Source of the DNA: an uncultured Pedobacter sp.
GTDB taxonomy: Bacteria > Bacteroidota > Bacteroidia > Sphingobacteriales > Sphingobacteriaceae
Assembly: GCF_946480185.1 (NCBI RefSeq)
Contig: NZ_CAMLIG010000029.1
Coordinates: forward strand, 1-51,461
Length of the DNA stretch: 51,461 bases
Reading direction: 5' to 3'
Positions 44,369-51,461 of the stretch are shown piece by piece. Under the pieces are notes generated by a model. It made no database searches and was not told the DNA's origin. It saw only the letters and a program-made list of their open reading frames with translations. Each line of letters starts with the position of its first letter. The stretch's first letter is position 1. A program made the translations under genes and the position numbers.

Positions 44369-45157
44369 CTACCTTCTACTGAATAAGAAAATAAGATTTA
44401 ACAAGGTAGTTCCTATACCCACATAAGAGATGATCGGCGCAAATTTATCTGTAAATAGATAAATGCTCCTTGGCTGACTGTAAATGATGTCTCCATTTCT
44501 CAATTGCAACTTAGCGCTTGCTAAGCTATTGATATCTGTTAGATCTACATCGATTACCTCTGGATTTTTTTTGTCGCCCCTAATAATTTTTAATTTGGTT
44601 TTGTCTGCCCTTGTTGTGAAACCATCAGCCTCACCAATAACATCTATTAAAGAAGTGTTTTGATTTTCTAATTTAAAATTTCCTTGTTTCGAGAATTCGC
44701 CTAGCAAGGTGACTTTGGAATTAGCAATTGCGACTACAAAAATGGGGTTAGCCAAGGCTTTTGCTTTATAAGCATTTGTTATGTAAGCTTCAGCATCTTT
44801 GGTCGTCATTCCACCAAGAACTACTTTTTCAATAATAGGTAACTTAACTGCTCCATTTTCGTCAACTTGATACTGGATCTGTAGAGGCGTAGAAGAGCCT
44901 AAGCCGTTTATTAGCGCATCGTTACTTAAATTTGTAATTACTAGCTGATCACCAGGCTGAATTAAAGGTGCATAGGCATCATGTGAGGCACTATTTGCGT
45001 TATTGATTGACGATTTTACTCCCTGTCCATTATTTGCGTAAAATAGAAGGCTTTTTTTGTTACTGCAACTATATGTTAAGGTTAGGGAAGCAAGGATAAA
45101 TATAAATTTAAACTTGTGGAAGTATGTTTTTTTTAAATTCTGGCGGGATATTCTCAT
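44369..45157 (-). CDS. wza: Wza-type outer-membrane polysaccharide export lipoprotein
   Basis: 262-aa lipoprotein with a signal peptide ending LTYSC (Cys31). The Poly_export domain starts about PLIQPGDQLVITNL, an SLBB-like segment follows (VTLLGEFSKQGNFKLENQ), and the C-terminal hydrophobic helix YVGIGTTLLNLIFLF replaces the amphipathic barrel helix of E. coli Wza. This is common in Bacteroidota. It is the first gene of the locus, 1 bp before wzc, with a good promoter and a leader inverted repeat upstream. Confidence 0.92.
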   Translation of the reverse strand: MRISRQNLKKTYFHKFKFIFILASLTLTYSCSNKKSLLFYANNGQGVKSSINNANSASHDAYAPLIQPGDQLVITNLSNDALINGLGSSTPLQIQYQVDENGAVKLPIIEKVVLGGMTTKDAEAYITNAYKAKALANPIFVVAIANSKVTLLGEFSKQGNFKLENQNTSLIDVIGEADGFTTRADKTKLKIIRGDKKNPEVIDVDLTDINSLASAKLQLRNGDIIYSQPRSIYLFTDKFAPIISYVGIGTTLLNLIFLFSRR

Positions 45158-45160
45158 AAA

Positions 45161-45195
45161 TTTGCCAATAATACAATTTTTTTATCATTGGCAAA
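45161..45195 (-). promoter_or_regulatory. Inverted repeat in the wza leader
   Basis: Perfect 9-bp arms TTTGCCAAT (45161-45169) and ATTGGCAAA (45187-45195) with a 17-bp spacer. They overlap the promoter's -7 box on one side and end 3 bases before the wza ATG. The site could be a repressor operator at the start of transcription, or an RNA hairpin that hides the ribosome-binding region. Confidence 0.6.
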
Positions 45196-45224
45196 TGTAA
45201 GATAATTAAGGATTTGGGCGTAAA
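45192..45224 (-). promoter_or_regulatory. Probable promoter of the polysaccharide locus
   Basis: On the minus strand TACATTTG (45192-45199) matches the TAnnTTTG -7 consensus exactly. TTTA (45221-45224), one base off TTTG, lies 21 bp upstream as a -33 box. Transcription would start near 45187, about 30 bases before the wza ATG. Confidence 0.6.
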
Positions 45225-45479
45225 TTATAATGAGAAATTTAGAATATGCGTATAAGGTGTATTATAGGCAGGGTTATTTGTCTAATAGCAAAGCTATTTT
45301 ACAGATTTCATAAGAAAAAACTTCTTAACGTTTAGTTGTGGGTATTTAAAGAAGGACAACAGGTTATTCTGACTCATGAGCTCTTTGGTGCATTTCTCAA
45401 AATACAGAACCCTTTTGTGGAGAGCCCTGCATTATGATGATTTCCCAAATTTCAAAATTTGACGTCCTTCAATAAATTA
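45225..45479. other. Intergenic region between the Crp-like gene and wza
   Basis: This is the remainder of the 322-bp gap 45158-45479. Besides the wza promoter and inverted repeat it shows only a 16-bp near-palindrome, CAAATTTCAAAATTTG, at 45446-45461, just after the Crp-like stop codon. That palindrome has too short a loop for a stable hairpin and might be a protein-binding site. No gene is seen. Confidence 0.5.
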
Positions 45480-46040
45480 TTACCGAATTCTGCTTAATGT
45501 TTCCGGACTCATATTCAAAAAAGAGGCAATATCGCTGCGCTTTAACCGGCCTATTGCCCATTGAAATTCGTTTACAAAACTATAGTAGCGTGCTGTGCTG
45601 TTGTCAATGGTGAGCAAAGAGATCCTTTGTTGATGATATTGAAGGTAATGGTTGAGCAAATATTTGGCAATCACATTGGCTTCGGGGAATTTGTGATTGA
45701 TCATCTGCAGGTCCCGATAGCTGAGGGATAGCAACGTTGTATTTTCGGTGGCAATTACGGTATGACTTGCTAATTTCTGGTTAAAAATGCTTTCATGGTC
45801 TTTGAGGAAGTCATGCTCTTTTAAAAACCAGCAGACCGAACTTTTATGCTGTTCAAGCCGGTGCCCCACCAGTAAACCGCTTACAATAAAGTAGATATGG
45901 TATAGCCTTTCGTTCTGTTTGTAAAGCGTCTGGCCCTTTTTAATGGTTTGAGTGTTTAATCGGTCCTGTAAGATTTCTTTCAGTTCATTACTAAGTTGAT
46001 GGATCTGATCCCATTTTTCAATAAATAGTTGTTGAGGCAT
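45480..46040 (-). CDS. Crp/Fnr-family transcriptional regulator
   Basis: 186-aa protein with an N-terminal cyclic-nucleotide-binding-like beta-roll (IKKGQTLYKQNERLYHIYFIVSGLL) and a short C-terminal winged helix (RSDIASFLNMSPETLSRIR). The second half of the wing is very short, which is usual in this Bacteroidota subgroup. No ligand-binding Arg-Ser pair typical of cAMP receptors is evident, so the signal is unknown. Sitting directly before wza on the same strand, it is a candidate regulator of the polysaccharide locus. Confidence 0.88.
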   Translation of the reverse strand: MPQQLFIEKWDQIHQLSNELKEILQDRLNTQTIKKGQTLYKQNERLYHIYFIVSGLLVGHRLEQHKSSVCWFLKEHDFLKDHESIFNQKLASHTVIATENTTLLSLSYRDLQMINHKFPEANVIAKYLLNHYLQYHQQRISLLTIDNSTARYYSFVNEFQWAIGRLKRSDIASFLNMSPETLSRIR

Positions 46041-46293
46041 AAATTTTTTTTGATGTTCGACAATAAGTGTTTTAGGTTATAAGTGTATTTTCGTAGAGAC
46101 GACAGGTAAATGATACAAACTTAATTATTTATCTTTTTTATCAAATAAAAAATTAATTATTTCTCAAATAGCACTATTATTCACTATTTAGAACAATTTA
46201 AACAATCGAATTTAACCAATGGAAGCACTCAACGAATTTAATCTGAATGATGAACGTTGAGTTTTAATGGACTAATTTTAAACCTTTTTACAG

Positions 46294-46578
46294 ATGAAAT
46301 TTTTAAACCGTTTTATTGAAATCATGCTGAGGATAGAAGAACTCATGGTTTGTTTGGTAACCATCGCAAACAACAACCAGCTATCCGAATTGAAAGAAAG
46401 TAGGTTACAACAGTATCAGCTCAACTATCTAGACAAGCAGGAGGTGATGCAGCTCCTCAAAATCAGCGACCGACAGCTTTACAACCTCCGAAAGCAAGCA
46501 AGTTTGCCTTGCAGAACCATCAAAGGAAAACTTTATTTCAAGTTCAGCGATATCGAGAAGATCAGTCATAGAGGTTGA
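46294..46578 (+). CDS. Small helix-turn-helix protein
   Basis: 94-aa protein whose C-terminal half is an excisionase/MerR-like helix-turn-helix: YLDKQEVMQLLKISDRQLYN, then RTIKGKLYFKFSDIEK. Bacteroidota mobile elements commonly encode such proteins as excisionase or regulator. The N-terminal half is helical. It is the first plus-strand gene to the left of the repeat-bracketed cassette. A role in that element is possible but not shown. Confidence 0.75.
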   Translation: MKFLNRFIEIMLRIEELMVCLVTIANNNQLSELKESRLQQYQLNYLDKQEVMQLLKISDRQLYNLRKQASLPCRTIKGKLYFKFSDIEKISHRG

Positions 46579-48128
46579 TGCTGCCATTTTTAAACCGATA
46601 GTTTCCCGGAAATTTATCAAGCCCCATAAAAGGCTAAAGCGCATCCTTTCATAACCGTCAAATTCCGCCTTGGAGATAATAGATCGATCGGTAAAGGTCA
46701 TACACCCAGGCTCGGCGTTTTACCAGCCCAGCGCTCCCTGTCGCTTGGCTCTGCTATTTTAAGAGCGCCCATTTAGCCTAAAAGCACAGCCTTTCCTAAC
46801 CGATAAATCCGCCTTGGTGCTTGCGGTAGTGAGCAAGAAATAAAAGCACTGCCATTGTAGCAAGCGGCGTAGCGGTGGCTTTTTGGTTCCTTTTCAGCTA
46901 AAGGAAATTGCACTAGCAATCTTGAGAGCCGAAAAAAATCAAACAATAACTCGAAAAAAGAACTAGCCTTTTTTCGTTGCTATCAATTGTTTTTTAAAGG
47001 CACTCAAGAATATGGTTATTTCCGGCGGCAATGAGCCGGGAAACTATTCAAAAGAAGAAAACCATAAAATTCAAGACAAAATAAAAAGGGAACATAACAG
47101 ATATGCTAGTGCAGGAAACAAAGAGATCACCACGTCGTTGCCCTCCTCGTGATGACGGGCTGGATGGGAAGGCAGTGCAAAAAACAGGAGCGCCCACAAA
47201 ACAAGCTAAACGCACAAAACTTTGTAAACCGAAAAATCCCGCCTTGTCGGTTGCGGAAGTGATGAAGAAGTAAAAGCATTACCGCTGTAGCAAATGGCGC
47301 AGGCGAGAGTTTATTCAATTTATGTATTGTTTTTTAAGGCTTTCATGTGTTCGCTCCGCTCGGGTTTTTGGTTACTTTTTTTGCGGAAAAAATTGCGAAG
47401 CAATCTTGAATGCCAACCAGCGCAATAAACAACAATGAAAAAAGTGACTAGCCTTTTTTCGTTGCTATCAATTGTTTTTTTAAGGCACTCAAGAATATGG
47501 TTATTTCCGGCGGCAATGAGCCGGGAGGATATTCAAAAGAAGACAAATCATAAAATTCAAGACAAAATAAAAAGGGAACATAACAGATATGCTAGTGCAG
47601 GAAACAAAGAGATCACCACGTCGTTACCCTCCTCGTGATGACGGGCTGGATGGGAAGGCAGTGCAAAAAACAGGAGCGCCTACAAAACAAGCTAAACGCA
47701 CAACCTTTCGTAGCCGAAAAATTCGCCCTTGGCATTTGCGGAAGTGATGAAGAAGTAAAAGCACTACCGCTGTAGCAAATGGCGTAGGCGAGAGCTTTTG
47801 GTTACTTTTCGCGGAGAAAAGTGACTAGCCTTTTTTCGTTGCTATCAATTGTTTTTTAAAGGCACTCAAGAATATGGTTATTTCCGGCGGCAATGAGCCG
47901 GGAGGATATTCAAAAGAAGACAAATCATAAAATTCACAACAAAACCAAAATGAACAAACACCAACAAAACAAGCTAAAACCTTATACTTTCTCCCAGACT
48001 TCTCCCACAATCCTTCGGGAAATACCCCCATTTTCTCGAAGCGGTCTCGAAGCAGTCCCGAAGAAATTACAGAGAATGTGGAAATGCTCGGCAAAACCCG
48101 GAAAAGTTCGGCAATGAATTTCCGAATC
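46579..48128 (+). repeat. Left composite-repeat array of the right-hand cassette
   Basis: No gene is supported over 1.5 kb. A short partial unit lies at about 46619-46682. Fuller units run about 46762-47042, 47119-47528 and 47605-47905, all in one orientation. Each unit has, in order: GATGACGGGCTGGATGGGAA; GCGCCCACAAAACAAGCTAA; a CCGCC...GGTTGCGG hairpin; GCAAATGGCG or GCAAGCGGCG; a GGTTACTTTT segment; CTAGCCTTTTTTCGTTGC; and a TTCCGGCGGCAATGAGCCGG hairpin end. Several units are near identical over hundreds of bases. The bases 47906-48128 are mostly unique and lead to the cassette promoter. Confidence 0.9.
46873..47042 (+). repeat. 170-bp perfect direct repeat, left copy
   Basis: Identical base for base to 51292-51461, which runs to the end of the window, so the true repeat may be longer. 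The two copies are 4,419 bp apart and enclose three composite-repeat units and the whole five-gene cassette. Confidence 0.93.
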
Positions 48129-48188
48129 CTTGTTTAGGCTTTTTTACGCTACTACATTTGGTACAGACAAAAGACCTATAGCGCTATA
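48129..48188 (+). promoter_or_regulatory. Promoter and palindrome upstream of the five-gene cassette
   Basis: TACATTTG (48153-48160) is a perfect -7 box, with CTTG (48129-48132) at 20-bp spacing as a near -33 box. The predicted transcription start is about 48167. A 12-bp perfect palindrome, TATAGCGCTATA, follows at 48177-48188, in a position suited to a repressor or to a small RNA structure. The leader to the first ATG is about 65 bases. Confidence 0.6.
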
Positions 48189-48231
48189 AAAGAAGCTTTT
48201 GCAGTTTTTTAATTCTTTAAATTTTAACATC

Positions 48232-48876
48232 ATGGGAAAATACACACAAGGCATATTAGGAGCCTTTTCAGGAAAAGTTGGAACAGTGATCGGCTCGTCA
48301 TGGCGAGGTATCAACTACATGCGGAGCTTGGCACCCAAAAGAGGAAATGCAAATGCCAGTAACAAGCAACTGGAACAACAGGCCCGCTTTGCAATGATTA
48401 CCGCCTTTTTAAATCCGGTAAAACCATTATTGGAGATCGGTTTTAAAAATTATGCCAATGGCAAAACAGGTTATAACAGTGCGCATTCTTATAACCTTAA
48501 AAATGCGTTGACAGGCCTTACGCCCAATTTGGCAATCGATTATAGCATGGTGCTATTGAGCAGGGGTGATTTGCCTGGAGTAACTACTTTGTCTGCCGTT
48601 TCAAGTGCTGTGGCCACACTGAACCTTGCCTGGACAAATAACGCCGGGAAAGGGAAGGCAAAGGATACCGACCAGTTGATGGTAGTCGTTTTTTGTCCGA
48701 CATCGGGGGAGGCTATTTATGATTTAGCGGTCGCTACGCGACTAGATCAAGTACTAGCGTTCGATTTGCCAGCAGAATTCAGTGGAGAGACAGTAGAAAC
48801 CTACATCTTTTGGTTATCCGCAGATGGCAAAGACGTTTCCAGTAGTAAATATGCTGGAAGTATAGTGGTGCAATAA
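48232..48876 (+). CDS. DUF6266-like protein
   Basis: 214-aa protein opening MGKYTQGILGAFSGKVGTVIG, then SWRGINYMRSLAPKRGNANAS, the conserved start of a Bacteroidota family I recognise as DUF6266; its function is unknown. The middle region suggests a beta-sandwich (fibronectin-like) fold: AVATLNLAWTNNAGKGKAKDTD, then DQLMVVVFCPTSGEAIYDLA. No signal peptide is present. The ATG at 48232 fits the family start, so eleven codons further upstream in frame are rejected. It is the first gene after the cassette promoter. Confidence 0.82.
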   Translation: MGKYTQGILGAFSGKVGTVIGSSWRGINYMRSLAPKRGNANASNKQLEQQARFAMITAFLNPVKPLLEIGFKNYANGKTGYNSAHSYNLKNALTGLTPNLAIDYSMVLLSRGDLPGVTTLSAVSSAVATLNLAWTNNAGKGKAKDTDQLMVVVFCPTSGEAIYDLAVATRLDQVLAFDLPAEFSGETVETYIFWLSADGKDVSSSKYAGSIVVQ

Positions 48877-48958
48877 TTTGCTTTTTGATAGGAGGGTGGA
48901 CTTATGGTTCCCCTCCTTTTTACCTCCAAAGAATTGTTCAACTCAACATTTAGAAATC

Positions 48959-49408
48959 ATGTCACATACCTCATTAAATTATACGCAAGCCATGCGTTTA
49001 TATAAGAGAAACGCAAGGGCGATTCTCAGTGCTTTACCCAAAGGCTGTATCAATAAAGCTATTTTTATTATGAATCAATTTTTAAAAACTGAAGCAGAAG
49101 CGCTTCGTAAATGGTACAATGGCCTATTATTACAGGTTTTGAGCGATGCGGATTACCTCCATTTATTAAAAACTAAAAAATCGGCTTTAAGCTTTAAACA
49201 GCTCAAAAATAAAGGGATGGATCACCAGTCAATCATCCTGCTTAAACAGCAGTTGCTACAGCTATTGAGCGAGAATGTCCTCCAGTATTCGGGTGCGGCG
49301 TTCGAAAGTAAAAGGCGGAGGTATAAGGTGCGTCTCTATAAATTACCTGAAGTACCAGCGCTTTTAAGTACCTGGCCAGATAGCGTAACACCAACTTTGC
49401 TCAACTAA
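48959..49408 (+). CDS. Hypothetical basic, helical protein
   Basis: 149-aa protein without a family I recognise. It is rich in Lys, Arg, Leu and Gln, and looks almost entirely helical, with a coiled-coil-like stretch around LKQQLLQLLSENVL. There is no signal peptide or membrane helix. The ATG at 48959 is preferred over an earlier in-frame start because the upstream 27 codons are intergenic-like. It lies between the DUF6266-like gene and the membrane protein gene, on the same strand. Confidence 0.65.
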   Translation: MSHTSLNYTQAMRLYKRNARAILSALPKGCINKAIFIMNQFLKTEAEALRKWYNGLLLQVLSDADYLHLLKTKKSALSFKQLKNKGMDHQSIILLKQQLLQLLSENVLQYSGAAFESKRRRYKVRLYKLPEVPALLSTWPDSVTPTLLN

Positions 49409-49443
49409 TGTTCATTAATATTCACCTTTAAAAAATTAAGAAT

Positions 49444-49830
49444 ATGAAAACAGTTTATTTACGTCCTTGTTGGTCTCTAAGTCAGGATTTCAAGAAATTT
49501 CGCGTACATCCTTTATGGCTAATATTGCTGATCCTGTTTTTGGTTTATCGTAGCCTCCCGCTATGGATATACCGTTTAGACCCTACAGCGGCACTTCCCG
49601 ACGCAGGGGTAGGAGCTCTGGTGCTGCTCTCCATTTTAGTCTTTTTTTTGTTATTGATACTGAGTGCTTATCTTTTTAAGATTACCATAAAATGGTTGTC
49701 TTTGCCTGCTTTCAGTTGGATGGTTTCACAATTTAATACCCTAACCTTATGGCAACAATACGTACTTTATTGGGCATCCTTTGCTTTGCTACTGTTGGCA
49801 GGTATTGGCTGCCTGAGCGCCCTCTGCTAA
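49444..49830 (+). CDS. Three-helix membrane protein, holin-like
   Basis: 128-aa protein with three hydrophobic helices (about 23-42, 58-80 and 104-126) and a basic N-terminus (LSQDFKKFRVH). Size and topology resemble class I holins, and its 3' end overlaps a peptidoglycan-amidase-like gene by 82 bp, a common arrangement in lysis cassettes. No holin family motif can be cited, so the function is inferred from size, topology and neighbours. Confidence 0.6.
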   Translation: MKTVYLRPCWSLSQDFKKFRVHPLWLILLILFLVYRSLPLWIYRLDPTAALPDAGVGALVLLSILVFFLLLILSAYLFKITIKWLSLPAFSWMVSQFNTLTLWQQYVLYWASFALLLLAGIGCLSALC

Positions 49831-50294
49831 GCATAGATCGGCAACAACGGAAAAACTTACTGAGTATCGCCCGGCAACAAATAGGGGTAAGGGAAAAAAG
49901 CGGGCATAACGATGGGGAGAAAGTGGAGAGTTATCTCGCTAGTGTGGGATTAAAAAAGGGCCAGCCTTGGTGCGCTGCTTTCATCAGTTGGGTATTTAAG
50001 CAGGGTGGCTATACAAAACCTTGCACCGCATGGAGTCCTGCGTTGTTTAATCCTATTGTAAAAACGCATTTAGTTAAACCCGCAAATGTTTTCGGAATCT
50101 GGTTTCCAAAATTAAAACGGGTTGGACATGTTGGTTTGGTGGAAAGGCAAGAGGGAAGCTGGATCATCAGCATTGAAGGGAACACCAATATTGCCGGCAG
50201 CAGGGAAGGCGACGGCGTATATCGGAGAAGGCGTTTGGCGAAAAATATTTACGTTTATGCCGATTGGGTAAAAGGAGAGGAGGACAAGCGATGA
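49749..50294 (+). CDS. CHAP/NlpC-like amidase, candidate endolysin (TIGR02594-like)
   Basis: 181-aa cell-wall-hydrolase-like protein. The catalytic Cys75 sits in GQPWCAAFISWVFKQGG, His127 in RVGHVGLVER, and a third polar residue in SIEGNTN (Glu143/Asn145). A short hydrophobic N-terminus (TLLGILCFATVG) could act as a signal anchor, as in SAR endolysins. It would cleave peptidoglycan. The ATG lies inside the preceding membrane-protein gene, and its stop overlaps the next ATG as ATGA-type coupling (50291-50294). Confidence 0.8.
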   Translation: MATIRTLLGILCFATVGRYWLPERPLLSIDRQQRKNLLSIARQQIGVREKSGHNDGEKVESYLASVGLKKGQPWCAAFISWVFKQGGYTKPCTAWSPALFNPIVKTHLVKPANVFGIWFPKLKRVGHVGLVERQEGSWIISIEGNTNIAGSREGDGVYRRRRLAKNIYVYADWVKGEEDKR

Positions 50295-50761
50295 AGAAAT
50301 GGGTTTTAGTTATGATTATTTTTTGTTCAAGTTGCGCCACTTTTAAGGAAAAGAGAAGGTTACAGTCGGATTCATTATTGAAAGAGCACTCATCATTACA
50401 GTGGTTGTTACAGCAGCAGTTAAAAAGCACTACATTGCAAACAAAGGAAGGGATTAGGATAGAGCAGGTATTGATTCATAGTGATGCACCTTTCACTTGG
50501 AAGGCAGATAGCGGTTTGATTGGAAAGGCTGGTAATTATCAGCTTTATTTGATCCGAAAGGAGAAAGCATTAAGTAGTCAAGTGCAAGTGACCGAGGAAA
50601 AGACAAGCGGGGCAAGTAAACAGAACAAAACCAGAATACGTAAGCAATCAGAAGCGCAAAAAACAGTTTCCAAGAGTACTCATCCAACAATGATAGTTTT
50701 CGGTCTGTTAACGGTGTTATTGGTAATTCTGTACTTGAGATGGAAGAGATCTGTTTTTTAA
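50291..50761 (+). CDS. Lipoprotein with C-terminal membrane helix, one-piece-spanin-like
   Basis: 156-aa protein with a lipoprotein signal at the N-terminus (VMIIFCSSC, Cys15) and a single hydrophobic helix at the C-terminus (about 133-149, followed by RWKRSVF). An outer-membrane lipid anchor joined through a periplasmic stretch to an inner-membrane helix is the architecture of unimolecular spanins, which fuse the two membranes in the last step of phage lysis. The ATG at 50291 overlaps the amidase stop. The assignment is from architecture and context only. Confidence 0.6.
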   Translation: MKKWVLVMIIFCSSCATFKEKRRLQSDSLLKEHSSLQWLLQQQLKSTTLQTKEGIRIEQVLIHSDAPFTWKADSGLIGKAGNYQLYLIRKEKALSSQVQVTEEKTSGASKQNKTRIRKQSEAQKTVSKSTHPTMIVFGLLTVLLVILYLRWKRSVF

Positions 50762-51461
50762 TGAGAAAACAGCAGAGGTGCAATAGGGGAAACGGTTTTA
50801 CCAATTCTCCCGTCCGCCAGCCGGCGGAGAGACACAGCATGGAAAGAGCTTATCGCATAGCTAAACAGGAGCACCCACGAGAAAGGCTAAAAGCACAAAC
50901 ATTGTAAACAGATAAATTCCGCCTTGCCGCTTGCGGTAGTGGTGCAGCAATAAAAGCACTGCCATTGTAGTAAGCGGCGCCAGCCGGGGGGGCAGGCAGC
51001 GGTGGCATTTTGTTACTTTTTTGCAAAAAAAAAGTTACTAGCCCTTTCGGGCGGCAATGAGCCGGGAACATATTCCAAAGAAGAGAAATCATAAAATTCA
51101 AGACAAATAAAAAGGGACCAATACCAGACATGATAGTGCAGGAAACACAGAGATCACCACGTCGTTTCCCTCCTCGTGATGACGGGCTGGATGGGAAGGC
51201 AGTGCAAAAAACAGGAGCGCCCACAAAGTAAGCTAAACGCACAAAACTTTGTAAATAGACAAATTCCGCCAGCCGGGGGGCGGGCAGGCAACGGTGGCTT
51301 TTTGGTTCCTTTTCAGCTAAAGGAAATTGCACTAGCAATCTTGAGAGCCGAAAAAAATCAAACAATAACTCGAAAAAAGAACTAGCCTTTTTTCGTTGCT
51401 ATCAATTGTTTTTTAAAGGCACTCAAGAATATGGTTATTTCCGGCGGCAATGAGCCGGGAA
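50762..51461 (+). repeat. Right composite-repeat array of the cassette
   Basis: No gene. Two units lie at about 50868-51068 and 51148-51461, in the same orientation as the left array. Both carry an extra GCCAGCCGGGGGG-type insert inside the hairpin module. CCGCCAGCCGGCGG, also seen at 35729 and 36228, is at 50814-50827. The final unit reaches the window edge, so more copies may follow. Confidence 0.88.
51292..51461 (+). repeat. 170-bp perfect direct repeat, right copy
   Basis: Identical to 46873-47042 through the last base of the window. Perfect identity in otherwise diverging repeat DNA suggests a recent duplication or gene conversion, or a boundary used in recombination. Confidence 0.93.

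Noticed and set aside
46219..46260. 13-codon frame MEALNEFNLNDER upstream of the helix-turn-helix gene
   Set aside because: Too short to judge, with no coupling to the next gene and no clear promoter. It could be a leader peptide, but nothing supports it beyond an ATG and a stop.
46429..46701. Minus-strand frame opposite the helix-turn-helix gene
   Set aside because: Its start region lies in a partial composite repeat, and the rest is the antisense of a convincing plus-strand gene.
47825..48117. Frames on both strands between the last left repeat unit and the cassette promoter, including a 55-codon frame from 47949
   Set aside because: They overlap repeat modules and CTCGAAG-type repeats, have no recognisable domain and end before the promoter.
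50814..50827. CCGCCAGCCGGCGG palindrome considered as a terminator of the cassette
   Set aside because: It is not followed by a T-run, and the same palindrome occurs inside repeat mosaics at 35729 and 36228.

Overview
The window looks like chromosomal DNA of a Bacteroidota, most likely a Sphingobacteriaceae member close to Pedobacter. This rests on AT-rich codon use, many TTG starts with little Shine-Dalgarno signal, several perfect TAnnTTTG-type -7 boxes, a DUF6266-like gene, and dense intergenic hairpin and direct-repeat families. No rRNA, tRNA or CRISPR array was seen.

Layout. (1) 1-3674, plus strand: a hairpin-repeat region, radA, and a lipoprotein M28 peptidase whose 3' end has absorbed a hairpin repeat. 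(2) 3675-45157, minus strand: one very large surface-polysaccharide locus, read from wza at its promoter-proximal end (45157) to a WcaF-like acetyltransferase at its distal end (3675). It encodes the Wza outer-membrane exporter, Wzc tyrosine autokinase, an asparagine synthase-like amidotransferase, the Wzm and Wzt ABC exporter, a VioA-like aminotransferase, WbqC, a GNAT and a WecF-family transferase. It also encodes two membrane acyltransferases, two methyltransferases, a Wzy-like polymerase and 18 glycosyltransferase genes (19 domains). Many neighbours overlap by ATGA, GTGA or TTGA, so translation is probably coupled over long stretches. (3) 32761-38114: an accessory island that splits wzt from wzm. 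It holds an acyltransferase, a decayed VapC-type pair, an intact YoeB-type pair, a DUF4143 ATPase and much repeat DNA. Short copies of the wzm 3' end and the wzt 5' end lie at its borders. (4) 45480-46578: a Crp/Fnr-type regulator and a small helix-turn-helix gene. (5) 46579-51461: a plus-strand five-gene cassette (DUF6266-like, unknown, three-helix membrane protein, CHAP/NlpC-like amidase, lipoprotein with a C-terminal membrane anchor) bracketed by a family of 250-480 bp composite repeats. A perfect 170-bp direct repeat lies 4.42 kb apart on either side of it.

How the genes fit together. The VioA-WbqC-GNAT-WecF group can make and transfer an N-acylated 4-amino-4,6-dideoxyhexose. The other transferases extend and branch the glycan, acyl and methyl groups decorate it, Wzt/Wzm exports it, and Wzc/Wza carry or regulate passage to the surface. 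The exporter set is unusual because it combines Wza/Wzc and a Wzy-like protein with an ABC exporter, while no Wzx flippase or initiating phosphosugar transferase lies in the window.

The best candidates for something undescribed are the right-hand cassette, whose last three genes have the architecture of a holin, endolysin and one-piece spanin, and the island that duplicated both edges of the wzm/wzt junction. Small overlooked genes (56 aa at 5109-5279, 33 aa at 32757-32858) and repeat units captured in frame inside glycosyltransferases are also described.
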